A DNA stretch of 64,000 nt, taken from NCBI GenBank assembly GCA_949316495.1, contig OX439005.1:44328682-44392681 (forward strand), written 5' to 3'. This document shows, piece by piece, positions 61,401 to 64,000 of this stretch. Under the pieces are notes generated by a model. The model saw nothing but the letters and a program-made list of their open reading frames with translations. It did no database searches and was not told the DNA's origin. The position numbers and the translations under genes are program-made. Positions within the stretch are counted from its first letter, which is position 1. The number at the start of each line of letters is the position of its first letter. This DNA is from Amphiduros pacificus. Lineage: Eukaryota; Annelida; Polychaeta; Phyllodocida; Hesionidae.

Positions 61401-62764
61401 GATATATGTTTAACCAAAAATTGAACTTAGCTGCTAAACATTGTTAATATGGTCAACAAGAGAGTGTGAAGGTCAAAAACATTGACTGTCAACACAATCA
61501 AGTTCTATAAGGATCAATTGAGTCACATCACCTTTTTGCTTTGTAATAATTAATAATACAGGCATTTGATACTTTACAAGAAAGTTTTGGAATACAATTG
61601 ATACATTATGTCAGAATGCCTGCTTCACTAAAAGTTAAAAAGTGTCACAATCAAAAAGGAGGTACAGACTCAACTGATTAAAGTATTCATTAACTGAACC
61701 AAAATGAATCCAATATGTAGTTAAGATAACAAGGTGAAATTATATATGCATTTCTGTGTAATAATAAATAATATACAAGCAGTACTCTCTTCCAAAGTGC
61801 TAAGAATGAACACTGGCATGATTTAATACTTACCGAAAGCTCACAGTAATTGTTAAGTGCACTGGCTTCCTGCTGAGACAGTTCTTCAAGCGAAGTATGA
61901 ACACTGTGCTTGTATGCAACATAAAGAGGGAAGTTCATCAGAAAAATCTTTGTCACAAACTGAAACAGACTGTCCTTTTCTTCCAGGGTCCAGGTTTCGG
62001 GTGGAGGTTTCTTTTCTTGTTTAACTTCAGTCTCTGCTATATCAACCTCTTTTTCCTTCTCATCTTCATTAACGTCCTTTTCATCACTTTTATTGTTGGA
62101 AACTTCTTGTTTCGTATTATCACAAGGCTTATTCTCCTCTTCTTCAGTTACACTTTCTTTCACTTCTTCTTTTCCATCTCCCTGGCCTTCTTCACATTTC
62201 ACTTTCTCATCTTGGTGTTTCTTTTCTTGACTGACATCTCCTTGTCCCTTTTCATCACTTCTTTCTGTCTCAACTTCTTCTTCCTCATCAGAATCTTGTC
62301 CATTAAATGGTAGTGTATGTATGAACCGAATAGCAAGGTTCATAGCAACCTGCACCAGGTTATTCATCCGCTCAAAATTCTTGATGTTCTTGAAGCAGCA
62401 CATACATTGTCTAGAGCAAAAAAAAATAAAAATAAAAAAAATAAATAAATTAAAATAAAGCAAATACCTATCACTCATCATTCTGCTCAAAGGTATATAG
62501 ATTAACAGTAGATTTCATTTGGTTATCTTCAATAATTGTATTAAAAATATTTTGGGCAAAAGCAATAAAAAATAATTTGATATAAAACAAGTTTGTTCTA
62601 ATGGAGGTGGTATAATGTTAAGAAGATTTTTATCAATGAACTGCTGAGTGTTATGTGTCAGTGTGCGGCCTACCTTTGCTGCCATGTCTGCGCATACAAC
62701 AGTAAGGCAAACACCTCATTCTTCGTCAGCTGTAGTCCACCTTCAGCTTGTACTCGCTCATCAT
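8623..62764 (-). CDS. USP34: USP34 orthologue, giant ubiquitin carboxyl-terminal hydrolase (56 exons, 5' end not reached)
   Basis: Fifty-six exons on the - strand join without a phase conflict into about 11,276 nt, or 3,757 residues, slightly more than human USP34 (about 3,550). Exon coordinates are given in the segment entries. The identity rests on long blocks that match the human protein as I recall it, for example VGLTNLGATCY, QPLNTGEQKDMAEFF, VTVHTGTADGGHYYSFIRD, LFNDAEVKPFD, EKPTMLQWIELLTKQF and NIQWAFKNITP. USP34 removes ubiquitin from substrates including axin, so it acts in Wnt signalling, and it works in the DNA-damage response; this is family knowledge from vertebrates. Layout: N-terminal helical repeats, an acidic/His-rich disordered region, more helices, a ubiquitin-like domain, the C19 catalytic domain, a long helical C-terminal half and a charged tail. 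By comparison with human USP34 about 20 N-terminal residues are missing, to the right of 62764. Confidence 0.95.
10600..10928 (-). repeat. 39-bp minisatellite abutting a USP34 donor site
   Basis: About eight copies of a 39-bp unit (+ strand: GATTATTAAGAGGACCTAT, then ATTTTTACCATGACTACCCT). The array starts at the 5' splice site of the exon ending at 10929. Read on the - strand in the exon's own frame it is open to about 10638 and would encode a 13-residue repeat (GPLNNQGSHGKNI). The donor itself (AAG|GTCAGTCCTCT) resembles the unit junction (ATAG|GTCCTCT) with four bases missing, so the first unit may have grown out of the splice-site region. Confidence 0.85.
10929..19507 (-). CDS. USP34: USP34 C-terminal helical half
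   Basis: Exons in order: 19507-19443, 19086-18888, 16976-16731, 16553-16389, 16096-15905, 15630-15526, 15396-15352, 15209-14960, 14567-14470, 14034-13867, 13737-13654, 13434-13328, 13045-12868, 12722-12565, 12437-12359, 12185-12056, 11712-11599, 11328-11224, 11050-10929. Signature blocks: IWQDNMQFLQDKNIFEHTYF, ILIKCPNQVVRQMFQRL, GGPPGMPPFTQYVL, LVSLVPSNSFRQTFR, HVTKHIAFNYILADHDDQ, NRCMCPAYYGILRMCC and FNTLHVMHHEATACHMAGD. All align with human USP34 without missing phase. The region after the peptidase domain is all-helical and is thought to mediate partner binding. A short acidic loop (SDDEEEEEED, 15905-16096) is conserved in human. Confidence 0.94.
14183..14211. repeat. poly-T/poly-G tract in an intron
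   Basis: Nineteen T followed by ten G inside the 14035-14469 intron of USP34. It is a simple-sequence tract with likely length polymorphism. The rest of that intron and of the neighbouring 14568-14959 intron holds nothing I recognise. Confidence 0.8.
17376..18682. repeat. 31-bp minisatellite, about 42 copies
   Basis: The unit is (+ strand) GTACCCCTATGCTGGACTAT followed by CCTCAGTCAAG, with CTACCCC and GTAGCCC variants at the first bases. About 42 near-identical copies lie in the intron between exons 18888-19086 and 16731-16976. Because 31 is one more than a multiple of three and the unit has no stop on the + strand, all three + frames stay open across the array and read the same 31-residue cycle. 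This produces long spurious ORFs. The array is about 200 bp from the nearest donor. Confidence 0.97.
19682..30757 (-). CDS. USP34: USP34 C19 peptidase domain (eight exons, split by an 8-kb repeat array)
   Basis: Exons 30757-30594, 30111-29899, 29616-29482, 29160-29066, 28935-28766, 28340-28166, 20107-20029, 19882-19682. The Cys box is GLTNLGATCYMATC, with the catalytic Cys codon at 30663-30665. The QPLNTGEQKD stretch follows. One CxxC of the zinc-ribbon insert is seen (TCSKC). The His box is GTADGGHYYSF (His codon 28222-28224). The Asn/Asp box is WYLFNDAEV (Asn-Asp codons 20092-20097). The intron between the His-box and Asn/Asp-box exons (20108-28165) splits a Trp codon and holds the 101-bp array, so correct removal of 8 kb of repeated splice-site-like DNA is needed for an active enzyme. 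The triad is intact, so the enzyme should be catalytic. Confidence 0.96.
20213..28165 (-). repeat. 101-bp array, about 79 copies, unit contains exon end plus 5' splice site
   Basis: Nearly 8 kb of 101-bp units fill the intron between USP34 exons 28166-28340 and 20029-20107. On the - strand each unit is about 35 nt of exon sequence (encoding KNEQGQDKW), the donor GTCAGTAC, and 66 nt of intron. The exonic 35 nt are the same as 28166-28200 of the true exon. Some units have GTTAGT in place of GTCAGT, or ATCCTGTCC/ATCTTGTCC variants. Marker variants recur exactly 3,131 bp (31 units) apart, so a large block was duplicated in tandem. The array ends about 105 bp before the downstream acceptor. Copy number may be misjudged by the assembly. 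Confidence 0.97.
28600..28765 (-). repeat. 39-bp minisatellite carrying four extra donor sites
   Basis: Four units of 39-42 bp follow the exon 28766-28935. On the - strand each unit ends CACAAAGTGCCAAGTAAGT, that is, a copy of the exon's last bases (AAAGTGCCA) with its donor (A|GTAAGT). The extra donors lie at about 28604, 28645, 28684 and 28723, with the first at 28764-28765. The array is open in the exon's frame, so a choice of a later donor adds 13 residues (SKLFSLKLCHKVP) per unit without a frameshift. Confidence 0.92.
31012..32576 (-). CDS. USP34: USP34 exons just upstream of the catalytic domain
   Basis: Exons 32576-31371 (1206 nt, the largest) and 31195-31012. The large exon encodes 402 residues of helical repeat, including KLMYSLQIVESLSRPP, a basic/acidic linker (RRSVFRSRADS, DMGMGGEEEVPEE), AYLLRLMSQFAV, LSFLVSWAHSCK and CRDFFWLLCRLIDNI. 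The next encodes FLDEVFWLLFALPS and SAAYDLLVEMVKGCLETY, which leads straight into the peptidase domain. The matches to human USP34 run through the whole stretch without gaps in reading phase. Confidence 0.93.
32665..36032. mobile_element. pearl/HINE-like element (outer, interrupted by a second copy)
   Basis: Starts ACATAGGCATCAGAGATGC and CCCTCAGCCCTG, ends with a CATA microsatellite (about 35932-35972), a hairpin made of CCCTCAGCC and GGCTGAGGG, and GAGGGTAAAAA. The core is a satellite-like array of about 145-bp monomers in two alternating types (marked by TTCTTGGGATTTCAC and GATGACAAGGATGATTTCAC), giving a 290-bp dimer. This layout matches the pearl elements described in bivalves and the related Helentron-derived HINE elements. 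There is no ORF, so mobilisation would need another element. It lies in a USP34 intron (32577-36322) and contains the copy at 33208-34810. Confidence 0.75.
33208..34810. mobile_element. pearl/HINE-like element (inner, nested copy)
   Basis: A second complete copy with its own start (ACATAGGCATCAGAG), core monomers, CATA microsatellite (about 34725-34752) and hairpin end. The sequences on either side (TTTCATAGAAA to the left, AAAAAATCTGAGGTC to the right) together make the uninterrupted core sequence seen elsewhere in the family (TTTCATAGAAAAAATTCTG, for example near 34471), so the insertion went into an A-run of the outer element's core. Confidence 0.75.
36323..37150 (-). CDS. USP34: USP34 ubiquitin-like domain exons
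   Basis: Exons 37150-36674 and 36451-36323. The first begins ETIEMLTMDLVAELRAEV, follows with a Gln/His-rich linker, then a ubiquitin-like fold (PIRMITLGQELTVDVDEK through FKDNQLVLVSLGASRPPR) as in USP34 and USP9X. In these giant USPs the Ubl lies upstream of the C19 domain. I set the acceptor at 37151-37152, because human USP34 has TIEM directly after the preceding PAG-x-x-K block. A weaker acceptor 57 bp further up would add 19 residues in frame. The second exon carries LSRKVWELLMLLPTNPDV. Confidence 0.9.
37420..40170 (-). CDS. USP34: USP34 central helical exons
   Basis: Exons 40170-40055, 39881-39754, 39531-39442, 39117-39019, 38870-38788, 38688-38534, 38209-37993, 37851-37766, 37623-37420. 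The phases join cleanly. Recognisable blocks are EAEKVLYSLVCF, VISLRLLPKLLASFQQY, MWAERELHMMKHFFNN, LNLEQVDTLWNCL, NAIQYLNNYYIN, EEEFVQRCM and RRRYAFHLRNWQLDGQGI, all with close counterparts in human USP34. Predicted all-helical; no catalytic residues. Introns are short (80-325 bp) and contain nothing recognisable beyond A/T-rich sequence. Confidence 0.92.
40374..42126 (-). CDS. USP34: USP34 acidic and histidine-rich region (three exons)
   Basis: Exons 42126-41129, 40957-40776, 40603-40374. The 998-nt exon is almost entirely low-complexity: runs of Glu/Asp (about 41565-41640), a block of RRK clusters that could be a nuclear localisation signal (HRQRMRRKNKR), and a His tract (HHHHHHHAHIHHHHQHHHH, near 41390-41455). 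Human USP34 also has an acidic stretch followed by a poly-His run at the same place, then SEKNMADF-GEE, which is conserved here (SEKNMADFEGEEALSEDEL). Trinucleotide-like coding repeats (GAG/GAA, CAT/CAC) make length variation between alleles likely. The region is disordered; function unknown. Confidence 0.9.
42490..62764 (-). CDS. USP34: USP34 N-terminal exons (first nine seen)
   Basis: In transcript order: 62764-62674, 62410-61834, 56923-56774, 50468-50401, 50225-50033, 49351-49217, 48992-48900, 44127-44002, 42628-42490. The protein opens with GLQLTKNEVFALLLY and QRQCMCCFKN, which align with residues just after the human N-terminus. The 577-nt exon holds a long Glu/Lys-rich insert (about 100 residues) not seen at that length in human. 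The next exons form the alpha-helical armadillo-like region (VPVYLLRNVCFFC, LDLAFKYFTCSTLTIRLAG, VEHIFGPNLHVE, HIDCIWAAGQLKHC, TEQTLYLASALIKFLWN). Introns here are the largest in the gene and hold most of the mobile elements. The role of the helices is probably scaffold and substrate binding, by analogy with the USP9X family. Confidence 0.92.
42938..43980 (-). repeat. 48-bp minisatellite beside a USP34 donor site
   Basis: About 22 copies of a 48-bp unit (+ strand: GATATTGTTCCCTGGCCTGC, then GCAGCCTTTACTTGGCAGATCTAAGTGA) in the intron after exon 44002-44127. It begins 22 bp from the donor. As 48 is a multiple of three, long ORFs appear on both strands, but they are periodic artefacts. Each unit also has, on the - strand, CCAAGTAAAG, which resembles a weak donor. 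Confidence 0.95.
44376..46733 (+). CDS. Penelope-like reverse transcriptase with GIY-YIG endonuclease
   Basis: An uninterrupted frame of about 785 codons. If the 13-bp flanking repeat is the target duplication, the element's own part starts at 44415, so the first 13 codons are host DNA and the natural N-terminus is absent. The leader motif NLSSHDLTHNERAILLKGLKFCP is typical of the family. The RT covers about residues 180-480: KADKGSAIVIMD, YYFLPKIHKK, TMDVTSLYTNIP, GGTAMGTRVAPSYANLF and the catalytic YIDD (about 422-425). A CRRPWRCQFC zinc motif (about 647-656) precedes the GIY-YIG domain (about 687-775: LVYLITCKKCRKQYVGET, then R-x3-H). The endonuclease nicks the target and the RT copies the RNA there. 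Confident in the family; the clade cannot be fixed by eye. Confidence 0.93.
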   Translation: MLDKDNGASSNILDNKEERSVINLSSHDLTHNERAILLKGLKFCPTPGEPKIHEIQSDLRSFYRRMRLKSFWHDSTPDTLENQNIPNQNQPSITTHFAPTNHPSSSQTAPTASDPQAKFKPKSTWEPNTTSRDPVLETFFKCVQKDIQKFVPRAPHTQNLTKEEKSALETLSKNTSITIKKADKGSAIVIMDTEDYIKEAERQLNDVNFYVNTPNDLTEHKTSVRNILNEMYDKDEIDNDVYMSLCPHEARTANYYFLPKIHKKQVVGRPIISGNGSPTEQISAFVDEHIKPFVKETPSYVRDTTDFIRKISSFHSNNEIIVATMDVTSLYTNIPHSEGLNAVYRCLVRNYKGKATIKSLMTLLEAVLKMNNFTFNGEHFLQIGGTAMGTRVAPSYANLFMAHLEDKLLKNAPSKPALYLRYIDDIFMVFDQGEEKLLDFIDYCNTYHAKIKFTSKHSKNEVEFLDTLVKVDSTNGTIYTDLYTKDTDTHNYLHYTSSHPKHCKTGGPYGEFLRIRRNWKNIEDYDTHSKLRVEDYKRRGYPTDTLEAARVKAREKKREDLLTPKETKKNEQSKVPLVTTYNEANPNFQQILGRYWPLRKLSPQKDAFPEKPLVAFRRPKNISDKLIRASCNQTTITNNTNRSAPPCRRPWRCQFCLKWKLHKTVKSSETGREYKGPEKYTCNTRNLVYLITCKKCRKQYVGETYRTFKERINEHLGYVRRKEHDQATGHHFNQLGHSIDDMEYQVVYILYKKPIPHDQTRVARELEWIDKLRTFKPNGLNEKGR
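44402..44414. repeat. left copy of a 13-bp direct repeat flanking the Penelope-like element
   Basis: CTCAAACATTCTT here is repeated exactly at 48586-48598. Penelope-like elements make target-site duplications of variable length in this size range, so this pair is the likely target duplication. It sets the element at 44415-48585. Confidence 0.5.
47144..47515 (+). CDS. C2H2 zinc-finger protein ORF inside the Penelope-like element
   Basis: A 123-codon ORF with ATG in a good context (CACGATGG), 410 bp after the RT stop and on the same strand. Finger 1: C-x2-C-x12-H-x4-H (FCDFCGQIYTTRRALLRHRK). Finger 2: C-x2-C-x12-H followed by a Cys (YRCDRCNMCYSRRDNLKRH). The remainder is basic and Asn/Lys-rich. 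A further open stretch downstream (about 47553-47773), in the same register, encodes an acidic peptide (QDSDTLDDILEAQYWD) and could be a second exon or a separate ORF; its relation is unresolved. It may be a DNA- or RNA-binding factor of the element. A captured host gene fragment is the alternative. Confidence 0.6.
   Translation: MAPNQQVYPFCDFCGQIYTTRRALLRHRKTAHTSQPVTYRCDRCNMCYSRRDNLKRHQRRSKVCSNGIKNASMSLTTTQEFYIKQSRKVTAKNSKLNKTYIHNLNNLNHRVIGSQYKNQKPTT
48341..48455 (+). promoter_or_regulatory. promoter-like block of the Penelope pseudo-LTR
   Basis: GCACCTCC occurs at 48341, 48376, 48414 and 48432, and its reverse complement GGAGGTGC at 48403, with near matches at about 48388 (GGAGGCGC) and 48422 (AGAGGTGC): seven in 100 bp. 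They end directly before CTATATAAGC (TATATAA at 48449-48455). A TATA box here would start transcription about 25-30 bp downstream, at the first bases of the hammerhead. The motif cluster looks like repeated binding sites for one factor. Confidence 0.55.
48472..48543 (+). ncRNA. type I hammerhead ribozyme
   Basis: All core positions fit. CTGACGA (48492-48498) is the first conserved block, GAAA (48513-48516) the second, and the cleavage triplet is GUA (48526-48528), with cut expected between 48528 and 48529. Stem I: 48483-48491 with 48529-48537 (eight pairs, one T-T mismatch), extended by six perfect pairs 48472-48477 with 48538-48543 around a 5-nt bulge. Stem II: 48499-48502 with 48509-48512, loop of six. 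Stem III: 48516-48518 with 48525-48527, only three pairs, loop of six. A very short stem III is the known form in Penelope-like elements. The bulge in stem I could make the loop-loop contact with loop II that speeds natural hammerheads. Confidence 0.85.
48586..48598. repeat. right copy of the 13-bp direct repeat
   Basis: Identical to 44402-44414 (CTCAAACATTCTT); 42 bp past the hammerhead. Marks the probable 3' boundary of the Penelope-like element. From 48599 to the exon at 48900 the sequence is ordinary A/T-rich intron. Confidence 0.5.
49352..50032. other. USP34 intron without recognisable content
   Basis: A 681-bp A/T-rich intron. A small near-duplication (GAGCTGCATTTGTAGAT / GAGCTGCATTTGTGGAT) occurs at about 49987-50024, next to the exon's donor. 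No ORF, RNA gene or element was identified. Confidence 0.5.
50561..52490. mobile_element. pearl/HINE-like element, uninterrupted copy
   Basis: The same start (ACATAGGCATCAGAGATGC, CCCTCAGCCCTG), 145-bp-type core monomers, CATA/CAGA microsatellite (about 52378-52432) and hairpin end (CCCTCAGCC / GGCTGAGGG, then GGTAAAAA) as the copies at 32.7-36.0 kb. It is 1.93 kb and sits in the USP34 intron 50469-56773. A-runs flank both ends (ATAAAAA to the left, TAAAAATT to the right), consistent with insertion into poly-A. The core is AT-moderate with repeated GACCTTGAAAAGTAGGTGAA units, whose 24-mer half-repeats read AGGTCAAGGTC, a nuclear-receptor-like half site by chance or design. Confidence 0.78.
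52613..56730. repeat. diverged inverted repeat pair around the 45-bp array
   Basis: The left arm (about 52613-52790) and the reverse complement of the right arm (about 56550-56730) share, in order, AGAGGTGGT, ATTACCAC, AGAATTCTG, TATGGTC, TTTGA-CAA and AATTTCCCTCAGTAGCAGAGGG. More distant copies of the last block occur at about 55255-55300 and 55540-55580 in direct orientation with the left arm. Either the arms are the ends of one 4-kb decayed element, or they are separate copies of one dispersed family. Confidence 0.4.
52815..53885. repeat. 45-bp minisatellite, about 23 copies
   Basis: The unit on the + strand is AACAATGTCTCACACTGTAC, CCTCTATATAACCCAGGAAGAGGAG, with 36- to 48-bp variants. 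The period is a multiple of three, so + strand frames read a 15-residue cycle (NNVSHCTLYITQEEE) for hundreds of bases. Nothing supports translation: it lies inside a USP34 intron, and no splice-compatible host context is seen. Confidence 0.95.
53886..56773. other. remainder of a large USP34 intron
   Basis: A/T-rich intron DNA. Apart from the inverted-repeat arms and internal near-duplications (ACTGGTTACATAATTCTCTG at about 55098 and ACTGGTTACGAAATTCTCTG at about 55177), I see no ORF with coding character and no RNA gene. Confidence 0.45.
57807..58605. mobile_element. small terminal-inverted-repeat element (MITE-like)
   Basis: The 27-bp ends at 57807-57833 and 58579-58605 are inverted copies with three mismatches; both contain TATTTAC-(T/C)-GAATATAGGA. 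A subterminal motif (GTC-TCTTATACACG) is present near each end. The element is about 800 bp, has no transposase ORF and lies in the USP34 intron 56924-61833. The superfamily cannot be assigned by eye. A flanking target duplication is unclear, because both flanks are A-rich. Confidence 0.65.
58606..61833. other. USP34 intron, no recognisable content
   Basis: About 3.2 kb of A/T-rich sequence downstream of the exon at 61834-62410. ORFs here are short, have no family motif, and no repeat structure is obvious. The segment 56924-57806 to the left of the MITE is the same in character, ending in a poly-C tract (57779-57790). Confidence 0.45.
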
Positions 62765-63899
62765 CTGCAACATAGAGCAAAACAATTCACTTAATATCTG
62801 TATCAAAATGTGGTTAAAATTTTACAAACCCTCAGATGCTATTATTTGGGAATTGTTTTAAATGTGAACATTTTGTGCTAGCTTGATTGCCCTGAAGGAC
62901 TTTTGAAGATTTATGGATCATATTTATGTTTACTGTTAATAAAATGTGCAAATTTGAAAATAGGAAAAATCTTTCCAGTCATTTAATAGATTTAAGTAAT
63001 ATTAGATTGATTTTGGGAATGAAATAAACACAGATGCTCAATTTCATTTTGCAGGCAACCCACATGCAGGATGCTGGTAGCCCTGATGTCATCATGCATA
63101 TTGAAGGGTAACAAGTAAAGTCAGCTCCTTAGAGAAGTCAGCCCCTGAGAGAATTTTAAGAAAAGAAAATTAACGGCTACCAAGGGTCCCTAGGATTAGT
63201 TAATGCCCGTAAGGTCAAATAGCCTTCTCGAAGGAGATTTCATGAGTTTTGAGCCGTTACATTGACGGGGCCGACTTTACTTGGGGCCGACTTCCCTGGT
63301 ATTCCATTGAAGTACATGCACAGACATGAAAAATGATGTTGTATACAATCAGAATGGACCATCATCAGGTGTGATCATAGAATTATGGTCAAAATAACCA
63401 CAATATGAAGGCGACCATGCTACTGAACTGCCAAATTAAACCACAATAAAACTGCTGAATTGTAAATTATCCACTGGTCGGCATTTTTACTTTCAAGGTG
63501 TCAATTTGCATTTCATTATGGTAAAAAATTAAATCTTCTGTAGAATGTTAAGTAAGTTTGACCTGGAAAATTCAGTGTATTCAAAATCAGATGTGAAAAT
63601 TTCATGAAGTATCCTCATCTAGTTTTCGAGTTACAGCATTTAAAAAATAATCTGTATCTTCTCATCTTTAACCTCTTCTTTTCTCTGTTCTCCTCCTCAT
63701 TCAGTGTCTTTTGTCAAGGCATCTTAGTTTTAATTCACATGTTTACAACCTGGAAAACCTAGAAATCTTCATAACGTTGTTGAGTTTGCGAAAATGCTCC
63801 ACTGCCTCAATAGAAAATTTTCAGATATATATTGTATTCCAGGCAGTATTAGCAAAGTTATGAAAATTGAAGATCATTGCAGCCTGCGCTGCACGTGCA
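62765..63899. other. sequence upstream of the first USP34 exon found
   Basis: The exon 62674-62764 starts in phase 2, so at least one more coding exon lies to the right. I searched for a - strand exon beginning with Met and ending in a GT donor with one base of a codon, and found none that reads like the human N-terminus (about 20 residues). It is either beyond 64000 or too short and divergent to see. Confidence 0.4.
63112..63283. mobile_element. small foldback/MITE-like inverted repeat
   Basis: CAAGTAAAGTCAGCTCC at 63112-63128 is answered by GGGGCCGACTTTACTTG at 63267-63283, 15 of 17 bases complementary. A second motif, GGGGC-GACTTC, lies next to each arm (63137-63150 reversed, and 63284-63295). 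About 170 bp, non-coding. Confidence 0.35.
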
Positions 63900-64000
63900 T
63901 TAACCCCTAACGGACGGGAAGGACGGCAACGTCCACCACCAGTAACGGACGGGAGGGATGTTGACGTCCCCATTGTTCTGACTTGATGACGTCATTTGTA
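63900..64000 (+). mobile_element. possible piggyBac-like element end, cut by the window
   Basis: TTAA at 63900-63903 is followed by CCCCTAACGGACGGG, then a 34-bp-spaced second copy of TAACGGACGGGA with GACGTCC. PiggyBac-type ends start with CCC next to a TTAA target, and subterminal direct repeats are common. A perfect ATGACGTCAT palindrome (63986-63995) follows. The other end would lie outside the window. Confidence 0.3.

Noticed and set aside
61897-62313. 138-codon hydrophobic + strand ORF resembling a membrane protein
   Set aside because: Antisense of the Glu/Lys-rich USP34 exon 61834-62410, where GAA/AAG codons read as TTC/CTT on the other strand.
1-64000. tRNA, rRNA or LTR retrotransposon
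   Set aside because: No cloverleaf with A/B boxes, no rRNA-like block and no gag/pol/LTR structure was recognised on either strand by eye.

Overview
The window looks like nuclear DNA of a lophotrochozoan animal, most likely a bivalve mollusc. The signs are A/T-rich sequence, many short introns with GT-AG ends, non-autonomous elements of the bivalve 'pearl'/HINE type (left flank, satellite-like core, CATA microsatellite, hairpin end), and many minisatellites. No bacterial or organellar features were seen.

Two host genes converge. On the + strand, 536-4154, a seven-exon gene encodes a 444-residue protein-kinase-like protein with an altered HRD motif. On the - strand, from 62764 down to a stop at 8623, lies an almost complete orthologue of the giant deubiquitinase USP34. 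I resolve 56 coding exons in continuous reading phase (about 3,757 residues). Only the first exon, about 20 residues by comparison with human USP34 recalled from memory, seems to lie beyond or unrecognised near the right edge. Catalytic Cys, His and Asn/Asp boxes are all present.

Layout: 1-4.3 kb kinase gene; 4.5-6.0 kb a TTAA-flanked DNA transposon; 6.0-8.6 kb intergenic; 8.6-20.1 kb USP34 C-terminal exons; 20.2-28.2 kb an array of about 79 copies of a 101-bp unit that carries the end of a catalytic exon plus its 5' splice site; 28.2-32.6 kb catalytic exons; 32.7-36.0 kb one pearl-like element nested in another; 36.3-44.1 kb Ubl, helical and acidic/His-rich exons; 44.4-48.6 kb an antisense Penelope-like retroelement with reverse transcriptase, GIY-YIG nuclease, a separate C2H2 zinc-finger ORF, a promoter-like block and a hammerhead ribozyme; 48.9-50.5 kb N-terminal exons; 50.5-56.7 kb a third pearl-like element, a 45-bp minisatellite and diverged inverted repeats; 56.8-64 kb the first exons found, with small inverted-repeat elements in the introns and a possible piggyBac-like end at the right edge.

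The most notable pattern is that four of six minisatellites in USP34 introns begin at or within about 23 bp of an exon's 5' splice site. In two of them the unit contains the splice site itself, so the gene has dozens of decoy donors. The second is the hammerhead ribozyme just downstream of a TATA box and a cluster of GCACCTCC/GGAGGTGC motifs, in an element that also encodes its own zinc-finger protein.
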